Positions 45,884 to 57,962 are shown, counted from the stretch's first letter. The stretch is 64,000 nucleotides of DNA from Aristophania vespae (GCF_009906835.1 NZ_CP047652.1:1125001-1189000), one strand, 5' to 3'. Notes: a model not told the origin generated them from the sequence alone. Made by a program: numbers and translations.

Positions 45884-47848
45884 ATGTCAGAGAATAATTT
45901 TTCTTCGCCCTCCCCTGGCTCTTCTGACCGGCTTGTAAAAGACGCGCCCATTTCTGCGTCTTCTAAAATATCTAATAAATCTGACAAAAAGAAATTTAAT
46001 AAAAAAACACGCATTCCGAAGCAGAAAAAAGAAAAGCCTAAAGTTACACCTCTTGAACGTAGCCAGGGGCGTCTTGTTTACGTTGGGCTTGGATTTCTAA
46101 TTTTATATGGGGCTGTCAGTTTTAAAGCTATTGTGGCAACGGTTTTGGCACCCATGGCCCCGTTACCGAATCAGATTGCGACAACGTTACCGGAAATTCC
46201 CACGCCAGACCCACAGGGCCTTATGGGAAGCGGCTTTTTACTTCCTAACGTAAAACGTGCCACAATTACTGATCGAAACGGGCAACCTTTGGCACTTTCC
46301 CTGCCAGTTGTACAAGTTTACGCCAATCCTATGGAGATTATAGATCCAGAAGATGTGGTGGAAAAATTATTATCTGTTTTACCTGACCTTAAAAAAAATA
46401 TTCTTTTAAAAAGGCTTCATCAGAAAAAACAATTTGTTTATTTAGCTCGTAATATTTCTCCAACACAAGAACTTGCCATTAATAACCTTGGTATTCCTGG
46501 TTTATACTTTGAAAATGGCGAAAGACGCCATTACCCATTAGGCAATATTGGCGCACATGTCTTGGGTAGTGTCGATATAGATGATCACGGCATTGCCGGA
46601 ATTGAACGCTATTTCGATAAACGTCTCATGAATGATAATACGCCTTTGCGTTTATCAATTGATGCACGCGTACAATCAGCCATTAGAGAAGAACTTAACA
46701 ACGCCAAGGAACATTTTAAAGCAATTGGGGCAAGTGCAATATTAATGGATGTACGCACTGGCGAAATTATTGCCATGGTTAGCTTGCCCGATTTTGATGC
46801 TAATAATTTTTCTCACGCCCCTCCAAATGCCCGCTTTAACCGGGCTGTAACAGGCATGTATGAGCCAGGCTCCACTTTCAAGCTGCAAACGGCTGCCATG
46901 GCTTTGGAATTAGATGTTGCTCATATATGGGACAGCTTTTCTACCATACCAATCCGTGTCGGGCGCTTTAGAATAAAAGATCTTAGAACAGATCACTTTG
47001 CTCCCTGGCTTTCTCTGCCGGCTATTATGGCTTTTTCATCTAATCCAGCTTCAGCGCATATAGCTTTGGATGTTGGTGCAAAACGCCAAAGGGAATGGCT
47101 TGGTAATATGGGTTTTCTCGACCGTGTTCCGATAGAACTTCCCGAGACGGGACGCCCTATTGTGCCATCCTTAAAAAATTGGAGTTTAACCACCGTTATG
47201 ACGGTCGGTTTTGGTCATGGTGTAGCAGAATCCCCTCTTGCTATTGTTCGTGGGACTGCCGCTACAGGGAATGGAGGCATTCTTGTGACACCCACCCTTG
47301 TTGCTCAAAACCATAGCCAGGATGATAACGACACCGTAATACCTAAAGGTAAAAGAGTCATTTCACAAAAAAACTCTGACATATTAAGGCGTATTTTACG
47401 GCTTGTCGTCAAAAAGGGTATTGGCCGTAATGCTGAAAGCCCAGGCTATTTTGTTGGAGGCAAAACTGGAACAGCAGAAAAAGTCGGTGCACATGGCACT
47501 TATTTAAAGCATGTTAACATTACTGCTTTTACAGGGCTTTTCCCAATGAATGACCCGCGTTATGCACTCTATGTCATGTTAGATGCACCACAACCCACTC
47601 CCGAGACGCATGGATGGACAACAGCAGGATGGATAGCAGCGCCTACATTTTCTAAAATTGTAACCCGCACTGCGCCAATGCTCGGGTTATTTCCACCTTC
47701 ACCCGAGCGCGCGGAAGAAATTGAGCAAAGTCTTGCCATGCCTATGAATCCGCCCGTTCCAAGAGGAGTCAGACCTCTTGGCCCAGGCAATGACCCGGGT
47801 GAAATAAAAGCCAGAAGCCTTAACCGCTCACGCTCGAAAGGCCGTTAA
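45884..47848 (+). CDS. ftsI: Penicillin-binding protein 3 (septal transpeptidase)
   Basis: 654 residues. A basic cytoplasmic tail of about 60 residues is followed by a membrane helix (65-88), the PBP dimerisation domain and the transpeptidase domain. Catalytic motifs are STFK (Ser330, Lys333), SSN (385-387) and KTGT (527-530). FtsI cross-links septal peptidoglycan with FtsW. The N-terminal Ser/Lys-rich extension is longer than in E. coli. It lies 36 bp after ftsL and 30 bp before murE. Confidence 0.94.
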   Translation: MSENNFSSPSPGSSDRLVKDAPISASSKISNKSDKKKFNKKTRIPKQKKEKPKVTPLERSQGRLVYVGLGFLILYGAVSFKAIVATVLAPMAPLPNQIATTLPEIPTPDPQGLMGSGFLLPNVKRATITDRNGQPLALSLPVVQVYANPMEIIDPEDVVEKLLSVLPDLKKNILLKRLHQKKQFVYLARNISPTQELAINNLGIPGLYFENGERRHYPLGNIGAHVLGSVDIDDHGIAGIERYFDKRLMNDNTPLRLSIDARVQSAIREELNNAKEHFKAIGASAILMDVRTGEIIAMVSLPDFDANNFSHAPPNARFNRAVTGMYEPGSTFKLQTAAMALELDVAHIWDSFSTIPIRVGRFRIKDLRTDHFAPWLSLPAIMAFSSNPASAHIALDVGAKRQREWLGNMGFLDRVPIELPETGRPIVPSLKNWSLTTVMTVGFGHGVAESPLAIVRGTAATGNGGILVTPTLVAQNHSQDDNDTVIPKGKRVISQKNSDILRRILRLVVKKGIGRNAESPGYFVGGKTGTAEKVGAHGTYLKHVNITAFTGLFPMNDPRYALYVMLDAPQPTPETHGWTTAGWIAAPTFSKIVTRTAPMLGLFPPSPERAEEIEQSLAMPMNPPVPRGVRPLGPGNDPGEIKARSLNRSRSKGR

Positions 47849-47878
47849 TTCACTTTCTCGTATATAAGGCCCTTTATC

Positions 47879-49368
47879 ATGCTTCTTTCCTCTCTGCTTG
47901 GTCATTATGGCTTACATAATGTTCCCCAACATGATGTCACCATTACTTCAATTACAGCAGACAGCCGCAAAATTGAGCCAGGAAGTCTTTTTGTAGCCAT
48001 TAAGGGCCTACATCATGATGGGGCAGCTTATATTCCACTTGCCATTTTTAACGGTGCCGCTGCTGTTGTTACGCATTCATCAGAGAATGACTTCAATATT
48101 ATTGAGCAGCACGAAAATGGCCGTATAATTCCCATTATTAAAGTCTGTAACCCTGCTCATTTCCTGGCAATTGTCTCGATGAAATTGGCAGGAACACCAC
48201 CTCATTATATTGCTGCCATTACTGGCACAAACGGAAAAAGCAGCACTGTCGATTTTTTGCGTCAAATTTGGCAATTTATGGGCTATCCCTCTGCAAGCAT
48301 TGGCACTTTAGGGCTCATATCAGATACAAATCTCCCTCCTCTCCCAGCCCTCACAACGCCAGATGCTGTAAGCCTGGCTTACGGTATGGCTAATTTGAAA
48401 AAACACGGGATCGATCACGTTGCTGTTGAAGCATCTTCTCATGGATTAACGCAGCATCGTCTGGATGGTCTTCCTATTAAGGCCGCAGGATTTTCTAATT
48501 TAACGCGTGATCACCTTGATTATCACGGAACGTTAAGTGCTTATAGAGACGCAAAATTAAGGCTTTTTACTGAGCTATTATCACCAAAAGGCATTATTGC
48601 CTTTAATGCCGATATGGATCCAGAAACTGTTTCTATAGTTTATAATATTGCCCATGCACGTGGGTTTGATCTGCGCGATATCGGTCGCAAGGGAAGAGCA
48701 ATAACGATTAATAATATTATCCCTAGTGCAACCGGGCAAATTTTAAATCTTTCACTATATGGCAAAGTTTTATCGCCAGTTCATTTGCCTTTGGTAGGAT
48801 CATTTCAGGCAGAAAATGCTCTTTTGGCCGCAGCTTTATGTTGGGAAAAAGAGGAAGAAGCGTCAGAAATAATTTCTCTGCTTTCCCGGTTAAAAAGCGT
48901 TCCTGGTCGTTGTGAATTGGTAGCAACTCTTCCCCATGGCGCTACGGCCTATGTTGATTATGCACACACGCCTGACGCTTTAGAGCATATTCTTTTAAGT
49001 CTAAGGCCACACACTCAGGGCAAAATTATTCTTGTTTTTGGTGCTGGGGAGATCGGGATAAAGGTAAACGCCCTTTAATGGGACAAATTGCAGCAAGGCT
49101 CGCTGATAAAGTCATTATTACTGACGATAATCCACGCACCGAAAATGCAGCCACAATCCGTTCTGAAATTAAACTAGCCTGTCCAGAAGCTATCGAAATT
49201 GCTTCGCGCTATGATGCAATAAAAGCGGGCCTGACAGCCCTAGACGATGGAGATATTCTTTTAGTAGCAGGCAAGGGGCATGAAAAAGGCCAAATTATTG
49301 GCGATGTCACCAATCCCTTTGATGACCGGGATATAACACGTTCCCTAGCGCAAGATATTTATTCATGA
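47879..49368 (+). pseudogene. murE: UDP-MurNAc-tripeptide synthetase MurE, frameshifted as given
   Basis: MurE adds the third residue to UDP-MurNAc-dipeptide. The first frame holds the ATP loop TGTNGKSSTVDF and DHLDYHG. It breaks at the G4 run 49046-49049, and the second frame supplies GQIAARLADKVIITDDNPRTE. One added G gives VFGAGGDRDKGKRPLMG and a 496-residue enzyme whose stop overlaps the murF ATG by 4 bp, confirming the reading. The DNPR motif in the second part points to meso-diaminopimelate as substrate. The gene is essential, so a sequence error is likely. Confidence 0.93.
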
Positions 49369-50804
49369 AAATATTATCTCCCCTCTGGACAAGTGAAGAC
49401 CTTAGAGCCGCAACAAAAGGGACTCTCAAAGCAGAGATAGAAGCTTTTGGTGTTTCTATTGATACAAGACAAATAAAGAAAAACGATCTTTTTATAGCTT
49501 TATTAGGTCATAATTCAGATGGCCACCGTTTTATCAAACAGGCTCTTGAGCAGGGGGCAAGCGCTGTAATGGCGCATGATCGTGATTTTCTGACAAAAGA
49601 AAATCTCATTCATGACCCACGTATCTTACTCGTGAAAGATACAATGAAAGCGCTGGAAGATCTTGGTCAATTTGCCCGTAATCGTTTTAAAGGCAGGACT
49701 ATTGCCATAACAGGCAGTGTCGGTAAGACAACAACAAAAGAAATGCTCCGCCAAATTTTAGGCGCTTATGGGCTGGTACATGCGTCAGTTGCCTCTTTTA
49801 ATAATCACTGGGGCGTGCCTTTAACGTTAGCTCGCCTTCCTCGCGAGGCTGATTTTTGCATTAGTGAAATTGGCATGAATCACGCTGGTGAAATCACGCC
49901 CCTCGTTGCACAAGTCAGGCCTGATTGCGCTATTATTACAGTTATTGGGAGTGCTCATATTGGCTATATGGGTAGTCAAGAAGCAATCGCCTTAGAAAAA
50001 GCCCACATATTTGAAAGGCTCAATCCAGACCATTCTACAGCAATTGTTGCTGAAGATGCGAATTATGAAGAGATCTTAAAACGCTTTTTACCTGCAAATA
50101 CCACTCTTTGGCATTCTGGCTTTAGTGACAAAGCAGAGCTGCATATTTCGCAGTTAAATCTATCAGACACTGGCAGCACTTTTCTTTTCAGTACCCCACA
50201 CCAAAAAGAACAGGTCACATTGTCAGTGCCAGGTGAACATTTCGTGCGCAATGCCGCACAAGCCTTGGGGGTTGTGGCCTCTTTTAATCTGGATCTTGCT
50301 CCCTCTATAAAAGCTCTCAAAAATTTTGTCCCTGAAGCCGGAAGAGGTCAGACGAAATTAATAAACGAAACTATTACCCTTATTGACGAAAGCTATAATG
50401 CTTCTCCCGAAAGTATTAGGGCAGCCTTAAAGTCTTTGTCTTTAAAGCCTGCAAGCCGTCATCTGGTCGCTCTTGGTGATATGTTAGAACTTGGGGATTA
50501 TGCTCACATAGAACATACGAAATTGGCAGCCTCGCTCATAAACTGTCAGGCTCTGACTTTTTGTTGTGGGGTCCATATGAAAGCACTTTACGAAATTCTT
50601 CCACCTTCGCTCCAGGGTGGGTACGCTGAAAGTGCAAAAAGTCTTTTGCCTGTTTTGCAAAAAACACTCAAACCCTTTGATGTTTTACTTGTTAAAGGAA
50701 GCTTGGGTAGTCGCATGAAAGACCTTATAGAAGGCCTTGAAAATAATTTTTCCTCTATTGAAAAAAACCAAACCGAGGTTCGAGATACATGCTCTTCGAT
50801 TTAA
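49365..50804 (+). CDS. murF: UDP-MurNAc-pentapeptide synthetase MurF
   Basis: 479 residues. It adds D-Ala-D-Ala to the UDP-MurNAc tripeptide. The ATP site is ITGSVGKTTTKEML, followed by FNNHWGVPLTLARLP, ISEIGMNHAGEI and the C-terminal DESYNASPESIRAAL. The start overlaps murE by 4 bp, and the end overlaps mraY by 16 bp. Confidence 0.95.
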   Translation: MKILSPLWTSEDLRAATKGTLKAEIEAFGVSIDTRQIKKNDLFIALLGHNSDGHRFIKQALEQGASAVMAHDRDFLTKENLIHDPRILLVKDTMKALEDLGQFARNRFKGRTIAITGSVGKTTTKEMLRQILGAYGLVHASVASFNNHWGVPLTLARLPREADFCISEIGMNHAGEITPLVAQVRPDCAIITVIGSAHIGYMGSQEAIALEKAHIFERLNPDHSTAIVAEDANYEEILKRFLPANTTLWHSGFSDKAELHISQLNLSDTGSTFLFSTPHQKEQVTLSVPGEHFVRNAAQALGVVASFNLDLAPSIKALKNFVPEAGRGQTKLINETITLIDESYNASPESIRAALKSLSLKPASRHLVALGDMLELGDYAHIEHTKLAASLINCQALTFCCGVHMKALYEILPPSLQGGYAESAKSLLPVLQKTLKPFDVLLVKGSLGSRMKDLIEGLENNFSSIEKNQTEVRDTCSSI

Positions 50805-51880
50805 TTGCTGCCCATACTTCACCTCATGGTGGTTTTTTCAACCTGTTTCATTATATTACGTTCCGTGCTGGATGCGCTTGCCTCACAGCTTTATGCATCA
50901 CCTTATTTTTCGGGCGGCCTTTTATTGCCCACTTAAAGCGTATCCAGCGTGAGGGACAACCAATCAGAGCTGTTGGACCTGAACGGCATATTCTTGAAAA
51001 AGCTGGCACACCAACAATGGGTGGTTTACTGCTTTTAGGCTCTCTTGCAGTCTCCACTCTATTATGGACCGATTTACATAATGGCTTTATATGGGCCGTC
51101 TTGTTAACAACACTCTGCTTTGGTGCTGTTGGCTTTATTGATGATTACCAAAAATTAGCACGGAAAAACTCTACAGGCTTAACGAAGAAAACGCGTTTGG
51201 GAGCAGAATTTCTTGTCTCTATTATCGCAGGTATCTGGCTTGAAAGCCTGACACCCCCAGAAATCCGTAACGCGATTGCATTTCCTTTTGCCAAAAGCTT
51301 TATTCTACCTCTGTCCTATGCATTTCCTCTCTTTGCAATGATAACAATTAGTGGCTTTGGAAATGCCGTAAATCTGACCGATGGACTTGACGGCTTGGCC
51401 ACTGTCCCCGTTATCATAGCGGCATTAGTCTTTGCTCTCATTGCATATTTAGTCGGTAACCGCGTATTTGCTGATTATTTACAACTTCATTACATCCCCG
51501 GCACAGGTGAATTAAGTGTATTTTGCGCTGCTCTCATTGGCGCCGCATTGGGGTTTTTATGGTATAATGCTCCCCCGGCAGAAGTTTTTATGGGAGATAC
51601 GGGTTCGCTCGCTCTGGGTGGTGCTCTTGGTGCTATAGCTGTTGCAGTCAAGCATGAGCTCGTTTTATGCCTTGTTGGTGGGATATTTGTTGCCGAAACT
51701 TTATCTGTTATCATTCAGGTCTTTTGGTTTAAACGCACAGGCAAGCGTATTTTTTTAATGGCCCCTCTGCATCATCATTTCGAAAAAAAGGGCTGGCAAG
51801 AACCAAAAATTGTCGTACGCTTCTGGATCATAGCATTCATCCTGGGCCTGTGCGGCCTGGCAACACTGAAATTACGATGA
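50789..51880 (+). CDS. mraY: Phospho-MurNAc-pentapeptide transferase MraY
   Basis: 363 residues with about ten membrane helices. MraY moves phospho-MurNAc-pentapeptide to undecaprenyl phosphate, making lipid I. Active-site marks are [34 protein letters not shown] and [12 protein letters not shown], with HHHFEKKGW near the end. It overlaps murF by 16 bp, and its stop overlaps the preferred murD ATG by 4 bp. Confidence 0.96.
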   Translation: MLFDLIAAHTSPHGGFFNLFHYITFRAGCACLTALCITLFFGRPFIAHLKRIQREGQPIRAVGPERHILEKAGTPTMGGLLLLGSLAVSTLLWTDLHNGFIWAVLLTTLCFGAVGFIDDYQKLARKNSTGLTKKTRLGAEFLVSIIAGIWLESLTPPEIRNAIAFPFAKSFILPLSYAFPLFAMITISGFGNAVNLTDGLDGLATVPVIIAALVFALIAYLVGNRVFADYLQLHYIPGTGELSVFCAALIGAALGFLWYNAPPAEVFMGDTGSLALGGALGAIAVAVKHELVLCLVGGIFVAETLSVIIQVFWFKRTGKRIFLMAPLHHHFEKKGWQEPKIVVRFWIIAFILGLCGLATLKLR

Positions 51881-53211
51881 AAATTATGCCCAAACTAGCC
51901 TGGCCAAAAGATCTCTTTAAAGACCATCGTTACGCAGTCTGTGGTTTAGGCCGCAATGGTATTTCCGTTGTAAAAACCCTTCTTACTATGGGTGCAGAAG
52001 TACAAGCCTGGGACGATCGATCACCGTCTTTTGAAGAAGCTCCCAACCTGACGCTCGCTCCCATAACGGATTTAAGGGAATTTGATGCCCTTATATTGTC
52101 ACCGGGGATCCCGCATTATCTTCCTAGCCCTCATCCTACAGCTATTTTAGCGCGTTCACAGTCAATACCCATCTGGTCTGATGCAGAATTACTGTGGAGG
52201 GCTGTACGCAAAGCAGGCTCACAAGCTCATTTTGTCTCCATTACCGGTACGAACGGAAAATCGACAACCACTTCTTTACTTGCGCATATTTTAAAAGAAG
52301 CCGGAATCATTGTCGCCGCCGGGGGCAATTTGGGCACAGCCTCCCTTGCTCTACCCCTCCTAAATGATGATGGCATCTATCTTCTTGAAATGTCATCTTA
52401 CATGTTAGAAAGACTTGATCATTATCATGCGCATTGTGCAATCTGGCTTAATACTACGCCAGACCACCTTGAACGACATGGCGATATGGAAGGCTATATA
52501 AAAGCCAAAGCTCATATTTTTGATAATATGGGGCCTGATGATCTTGCCATTTTAGGAGAAAGCGCTCCCTGGACCAGGAAAATATTGCCCCAGCTTGAAA
52601 AGAAAAATGTCCCAGTTAAAACAGTTTCTGTAACAAAATCTTATCCGTTTGAACTGGCACCTCATCTACCAGGGCTTCATAATGCGCAAAATATCCAAGC
52701 ATGCCATGAAGCTGCACGTTTCCTTTCTGTAAATGAAGAGACTATTCAAAAGGCAATTATCAGCTTTCCTGGCTTAGATCACCGCTTAAAAACTGTGACC
52801 TCAATTAACAATATTACTTTTATAAATGATAGTAAGGCCACAAATGCTGAGGCCACTTCTCACGCTTTAAAAGCTTATGATAAGGTTATCTGGATTGCCG
52901 GAGGCATTGCCAAAGCGGGAGGTATTGAAAGCCTAGCCCCTCTTTTCTCTCATGTCGCTCATGTTTGTCTTATAGGACAAGATAGTGCTCTTTTGGCAGA
53001 AACTTTAGCACAATATAATGTGCCTTTTACGCAATGTAAGATTCTGGAAATTGCCGTAACAGAATCTTACAGATTAGCACAGGAACTAGGTGTTGATACG
53101 GTCCTTCTTTCTCCTGCTTGTGCAAGCTTTGATCAATATAAAAGCTTTGAAGAACGAGGGGCACGCTTTGCTCATTATGCCCGCTCTCTCTCGCTAATTG
53201 CTAAAAAGTGA
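51877..53211 (+). CDS. murD: UDP-MurNAc-L-Ala--D-Glu ligase MurD
   Basis: About 444 residues. It adds D-glutamate to UDP-MurNAc-L-Ala. It shows [45 protein letters not shown], the HRLKTV region with INDSKATN, and [19 protein letters not shown]. The start is taken as the ATG at 51877, overlapping the mraY stop (ATGA); an upstream GTG at 51850 is also in frame. Confidence 0.94.
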   Translation: MKIMPKLAWPKDLFKDHRYAVCGLGRNGISVVKTLLTMGAEVQAWDDRSPSFEEAPNLTLAPITDLREFDALILSPGIPHYLPSPHPTAILARSQSIPIWSDAELLWRAVRKAGSQAHFVSITGTNGKSTTTSLLAHILKEAGIIVAAGGNLGTASLALPLLNDDGIYLLEMSSYMLERLDHYHAHCAIWLNTTPDHLERHGDMEGYIKAKAHIFDNMGPDDLAILGESAPWTRKILPQLEKKNVPVKTVSVTKSYPFELAPHLPGLHNAQNIQACHEAARFLSVNEETIQKAIISFPGLDHRLKTVTSINNITFINDSKATNAEATSHALKAYDKVIWIAGGIAKAGGIESLAPLFSHVAHVCLIGQDSALLAETLAQYNVPFTQCKILEIAVTESYRLAQELGVDTVLLSPACASFDQYKSFEERGARFAHYARSLSLIAKK

Positions 53212-54425
53212 GAGCCATGAAACCATTATCACGCACAGATAAATCTTCTTATGCTCAATGGTGGCGCAATATTGACCATGTCACTCTAACATGCGTCGGA
53301 ATTCTTATGGGCTTGGGTTATATCCTCATGCTTGCTGCCAGCCCAGCCGTTGCTCATCGTATCGGCGCATCGCGCAATATGTTTATATTCAAGCAAGTTG
53401 TTTTTCTGCTTTTAGCAGGTATTGTGCTGCTCACGACATCACGCTTAAGCCCGCGTAATATAAAAAAACTCGCTATTATTGGTAGTATTATAGCGCTCGG
53501 TGCTACTTTCATGACTTTAGTTCATGGAATGGAAATTAAAGGAGCCCGACGCTGGATTGCACTCCCCTTAATGTCTGTCCAGCCATCAGAATTTTTAAAG
53601 CCTTTTTTTGCTGTCATTACTGGATGGCTTTTAAGCCTACGCAACACTGTACAACTTAGAAATGGTTTTAAATTTCCTGGTCGTCTAGTTGCGTTTTTTA
53701 TCTTTCTTGTAATTGCAGCTTTATTACAGGCCCAACCAGATATCGGAATGCTTTCTGTCGTAACGGTTGTTTTTGCTGCACAGCTTTTTATTGACGGCCT
53801 TCCAATTATATTTTTTGTTGCGCTCGTTGCCTCAATGCTCGGTGCATTTGGTATAGCTTTTTTAAAGTTTAATCACGTTCGATCACGCGTTGAACGCTTT
53901 TTGCACCCTGACGTGGGAGACCATTATCAAATTGATACTTCTTTACGTGCCTTTGGAAATGGCGGCCTATTAGGCCGTGGCCCCGGCGAAGGACACGTTA
54001 AGGATCTTCTTCCTGATGCCCATGCTGATTTTATCTATGCCGTTGCTGGAGAAGAATATGGCTTGCTACTCTGTCTCTTCATCGTCTGTGTTTTTACAGT
54101 CATTGTGGTAAGAACACTTTTACGCCTGACCCGAAGTAAAGACCCCTTCATTATTCTTTCAACAAGTGGATTGATCACAGGATTTGGGTTACAGGCTTTT
54201 ATTAATATGGGTTCAACATTACATCTCATTCCGACCAAAGGCATGACACTTCCCCTTATTTCTTATGGAGGAAGTTCCGCAATATCAATTGCCCTTGCTC
54301 TGGGTATGGTATTGGCTCTTACACGCCACCGCGTAGAACCTGGTTTATTTTCTCCTCAGCCTACAACAACAGCTGTTTCTTCTATTTCTTTACGCCTGGG
54401 TTCTTCCACCCCGAGAGGTCACTAA
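53208..54425 (+). CDS. ftsW: Septal peptidoglycan polymerase FtsW
   Basis: 405 residues and about ten membrane helices, SEDS family. It polymerises lipid II at the septum as partner of FtsI. Motifs are [58 protein letters not shown] (split at the middle) and [10 protein letters not shown]. The GTG at 53208 overlaps the murD stop; the ATG at 53217 is an alternative start. Confidence 0.95.
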   Translation: MRAMKPLSRTDKSSYAQWWRNIDHVTLTCVGILMGLGYILMLAASPAVAHRIGASRNMFIFKQVVFLLLAGIVLLTTSRLSPRNIKKLAIIGSIIALGATFMTLVHGMEIKGARRWIALPLMSVQPSEFLKPFFAVITGWLLSLRNTVQLRNGFKFPGRLVAFFIFLVIAALLQAQPDIGMLSVVTVVFAAQLFIDGLPIIFFVALVASMLGAFGIAFLKFNHVRSRVERFLHPDVGDHYQIDTSLRAFGNGGLLGRGPGEGHVKDLLPDAHADFIYAVAGEEYGLLLCLFIVCVFTVIVVRTLLRLTRSKDPFIILSTSGLITGFGLQAFINMGSTLHLIPTKGMTLPLISYGGSSAISIALALGMVLALTRHRVEPGLFSPQPTTTAVSSISLRLGSSTPRGH

Positions 54426-54426
54426 T

Positions 54427-55532
54427 ATGAAAGCTCCCATTATCATTGCTGCTGGTGGTACGGGTGGACATTTTTTTCCTGCTGAAGCTCTTGCAAGCTG
54501 CCTTCAAAAAAGAGGTCACGAGCTTGTTTTAATGACAGATCAGCGTAATACGCACCGCACGATTGGTGCATTTGCTTTGTCAAAACAATATGTGCTTTCT
54601 GGCTCTGGCGTTGTGGGCAAAAAGCCACGAGATAAACTCAAAGGGCTATTATCTCTTTTAAAAGGAATATTTGGTGCCCGCTCTCTCATTAAACAGATTA
54701 AACCTTCAGCCGTTATTGGTTTTGGGGATATCCCTCCATCCCTCCTCTTTTAGGCGGAAGTCTTTTTCTCTATGAAAAAAAACCCGTTCTTATCATTCAT
54801 GAGGGAAATGCTGTTTTAGGGAAAGCAAATAGCTTAATTTCTCATTTTGCTACATCTATAGCAGTTTCATACCCAAATGTTGCGCGTATACCCCCTAATG
54901 TCCCAACAACACTTACCGGTATGCCCGTGCGTTCAACAATAGAAGCTCTTGCTTCCCAACCTTATGAAGCACCCAGTACCGAGGGCGATGACCCCATAAG
55001 ACTACTTATTTGGGGTGGTTCTTTAGGAGCGCAGATTTTTAGTCAGGTTGTTCCTCAGGCCATAATAACCCTGCCCAAAAAAATTAGAAAACGACTTCAT
55101 ATTACTCAACAAATGAAAAGTGAGTTCATTGCTGATAACCAAGCTTTATATAATAAAGCTGGCGTAAAAGCCGATCTTTTACCGTTTATTGATAATGTTG
55201 CTGAAATATTGGGCAAGGCTCATTTAGTAATTGGCCGCGCAGGAGGATCTTCAGTGGCGGAACTAACAATGGCTGCACGACCAGCTATTATGGTCCCTCT
55301 TCCAATTGCCGCTTCTGACGAACAGGGAGCCAATGCAAGCGCTTTAGAAAAAGCTGGTGCAGGCTGGATGATAAGGCAAGCTGATTTTACAAGCGAAGCT
55401 CTTACAGAAAAACTTCAGATTCTTTTAACACAACCAAACATTTTAGAGAAAGCGGCTCAAGCCTCAGCACAATTACGCCATTTAAATGCTGCGGAAAAAT
55501 TGGCTGATCTAATTGAAAGCTACCTTTTTTAA
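54427..55532 (+). pseudogene. murG: Lipid II synthase MurG, frameshifted as given
   Basis: MurG adds GlcNAc to lipid I on the inner face of the membrane. The first frame has AAGGTGGHFFPAEALA and ends at PSAVIGFG. It breaks at the G4 run 54724-54727. Adding one G gives GFGGYPSIPPLLGG, then VLIIHEGNAVLGKAN, IWGGSLGAQIF and GRAGGSSVAELTMAARPAIMVP. The repaired enzyme has 368 residues, the family length. The second half would otherwise have no proper start. MurG is essential, so an assembly indel is likely. Confidence 0.93.
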
Positions 55533-55577
55533 AATCGTTTTTCTTTTCTAATTTATCTTTTTTGGAGTTCATATCTT

Positions 55578-56984
55578 ATGCGTACACTTCCCCTCAATAT
55601 CGGAACACTACATTTTGTCGGTATTGGAGGGATAGGTATGTCCGGCATTGCAGAAGTCATGCACATGTTGGGCTATAAAGTTCAAGGCTCAGATATAAGC
55701 GAAAACAGCAATGTTTTACGTTTGCGCAAAGTTGGCATAACCGTTCATATCGGTCATGATGAAGCCAATCTGAGTGATGCTCAGGTAGTTGTCATTTCAA
55801 CTGCGGTAAAAAGAGATAATCCCGAAGTCGTTGCTGCACGTTCCAGACTTATTCCTGTTGTCAGACGTGCTGAAATGCTGGCCGAGCTCATGCGCCTTCG
55901 CTGGGCTATTGCTATTGGGGGCACACATGGCAAAACAACAACAACAAGCTTGGTTTCATGCGTGTTAGAACAGGCAGCTCTTGATCCTACCGTCATTAAT
56001 GGAGGGATTATTGAGGCATACGGCACCAACACCCGCATGGGGTCCGGTGACTGGATGGTTGTCGAAGCTGATGAAAGTGATGGTTCTTTTTTACGCCTAC
56101 CCTCCGTCATTGCTGTCGTTACAAATATGGACCCCGAACATCTTGATCATTGGGGCTCAGATGAAGCAATGGAGGCAGGCTACAGACAGTTTGTCTCTAA
56201 TATACCATTTTACGGCTTTGCGGTTTTATGTGTCGATCACCCTCGTGTGCAGCAAATGATACCTCAGCTTTCGGATCACCGTGTCATTACATATGGATTT
56301 AGCCCTCAGGCTGACGTCAGGGCAGAAAATATTATTATGGACTCACATGGTGCATCTTTTGAAGTTGTCATTACTAATCGCGCTAAAAATAACGACCGTA
56401 GAGCAGGTCCCTTCAAACTTCCCATGTTTGGACATCATAATGTTTTAAATGCCTTGGCTGCTATTGCCGTTGCAACAGAGATGGAAATTCCCGACCATCT
56501 TATTTCAGAAGGTTTGGCTGGTTTTAGGGGCGTAAAAAGGCGCTTTACCCGTACAGGTTCCTGGAACGACGTTGCTATTATTGATGATTATGGTCACCAC
56601 CCAGTTGAAATTGCAGCCGTACTCAAAGCAGCCCGTCAGGCTGGTGCAGGGCATGTCATTGCCGTTGTGCAGCCGCACCGTTATTCTCGTGTCAAAAATC
56701 TATTTAACGATTTTTGTACATGCATGAATGATGCAGATACTGTCATTATCAGCGACATTTATGCTGCTGGAGAAGACCCAATTGAGGGTATAAATAAAGA
56801 TACATTGGCACAGGGACTTCGCGATCGTGGTCATCGTAACGTGCTTAGCTTACCCTCTCCCGAAGCACTCCCTGCTGTCATCAAAGAGACTGCACAACCA
56901 GGAGATTATGTTGTCTGTCTAGGGGCAGGTAGTATCACTCAATGGGCTCAAAAACTGCCTCAGCAACTTGCTGAGCTCGGTTAG
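55578..56984 (+). CDS. murC: UDP-MurNAc--L-alanine ligase MurC
   Basis: 468 residues. It adds L-alanine to UDP-MurNAc. It has [70 protein letters not shown] and [14 protein letters not shown]. The start follows TTTTGGAG. It is 45 bp after murG and 11 bp before murB. Confidence 0.96.
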   Translation: MRTLPLNIGTLHFVGIGGIGMSGIAEVMHMLGYKVQGSDISENSNVLRLRKVGITVHIGHDEANLSDAQVVVISTAVKRDNPEVVAARSRLIPVVRRAEMLAELMRLRWAIAIGGTHGKTTTTSLVSCVLEQAALDPTVINGGIIEAYGTNTRMGSGDWMVVEADESDGSFLRLPSVIAVVTNMDPEHLDHWGSDEAMEAGYRQFVSNIPFYGFAVLCVDHPRVQQMIPQLSDHRVITYGFSPQADVRAENIIMDSHGASFEVVITNRAKNNDRRAGPFKLPMFGHHNVLNALAAIAVATEMEIPDHLISEGLAGFRGVKRRFTRTGSWNDVAIIDDYGHHPVEIAAVLKAARQAGAGHVIAVVQPHRYSRVKNLFNDFCTCMNDADTVIISDIYAAGEDPIEGINKDTLAQGLRDRGHRNVLSLPSPEALPAVIKETAQPGDYVVCLGAGSITQWAQKLPQQLAELG

Positions 56985-56995
56985 AGCGTAGCTAT

Positions 56996-57910
56996 ATGAC
57001 TAACTTTTCGACACTACCCCCTGTACGTGGCCGTTTAAAAAGTAATGTAGCTTTAGGCCCCAGAACATGGTTTCGTTGCGGAGGGCAGGCTGATTGGCTT
57101 TTTGTGCCAGAAGACATTCAGGATCTTGCGTTTTTTCTAGGTGAATGCCCACCAGAACTTTCACAAACAGTCTTAGGGGCCTGTTCTAACGTCATCATCC
57201 GTGATGGGGGCATTGAAGGCGTTGTTATTCGCCTCGCTGGTGGGTTTTCTGACATTATAAAAGACGATGACGGCCTTATTATAGGGGCAGCTACACTTGA
57301 TGTTAACATTGCAGAAAAAGCCGCTTCTTACGGTTTAGGCGGCTTAGAGTTTTTGGCAGGCATCCCTGGTTCTATTGGGGGCGCTGTTGCTATGAATGCT
57401 GGTGCTTATGGTGGTGAAATAGTTCAATGCCTGGATTGGATTGAATGCCTTGATAGACAAGGTAATTTAAAACGTTATCCGGCTTCTGCGTTAAATATGA
57501 GCTACCGCCATAGTGAGCTGCCAGAAAGAAGCATTGTTGTAAAAGCTCGTTTAAAAGCCACTCCTGAAGATCCAGAACTTATTAGACAGAAAATAACAGA
57601 AATTCGCACCGCCCGAGAAGACAGCCAACCTTTAAAAACCCGCACCGGAGGGTCTACTTTTCGTAATCCTGATGGCCATAAAGCATGGATGCTTATTGAT
57701 CAGGCAAAATGTCGGGGTCTAAAAATTGGGGACGCACAAATAAGCGAAAAACATTGTAATTTTATGCTTAATCTGGGAAAGGCAAGCAGTGCTGAGCTGG
57801 AATTACTTGGTGAGACAGTAAGACAAAGAGTATTTGATCAAACTGGCATTTCGCTTCAATGGGAAATAAAGCGTATTGGACGCAACTTGCCAGTTTCAAA
57901 TAAATTGTAA
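56996..57910 (+). CDS. murB: UDP-N-acetylenolpyruvoylglucosamine reductase MurB
   Basis: 304 residues, FAD type II. It reduces enolpyruvyl-UDP-GlcNAc to UDP-MurNAc. It shows ALGPRTWFRCGGQADWLF, GACSNVIIRDGG, EFLAGIPGSIGGAVAMNAGAYG and the catalytic GGSTFRNPDGHKAWMLID. Order murC-murB-ddl-ftsQ is standard for the alphaproteobacterial cluster. Confidence 0.96.
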   Translation: MTNFSTLPPVRGRLKSNVALGPRTWFRCGGQADWLFVPEDIQDLAFFLGECPPELSQTVLGACSNVIIRDGGIEGVVIRLAGGFSDIIKDDDGLIIGAATLDVNIAEKAASYGLGGLEFLAGIPGSIGGAVAMNAGAYGGEIVQCLDWIECLDRQGNLKRYPASALNMSYRHSELPERSIVVKARLKATPEDPELIRQKITEIRTAREDSQPLKTRTGGSTFRNPDGHKAWMLIDQAKCRGLKIGDAQISEKHCNFMLNLGKASSAELELLGETVRQRVFDQTGISLQWEIKRIGRNLPVSNKL

Positions 57911-57962
57911 AATGACTAGATAAAATTGATCCTGAGATCTGATAACCATTTTTGGGGCAAAT

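Noticed and set aside
54921-55532. Separate glycosyltransferase gene after murG
   Set aside because: It is the C-terminal half of MurG in the shifted frame. The intervening sequence translates as MurG once one G is added.
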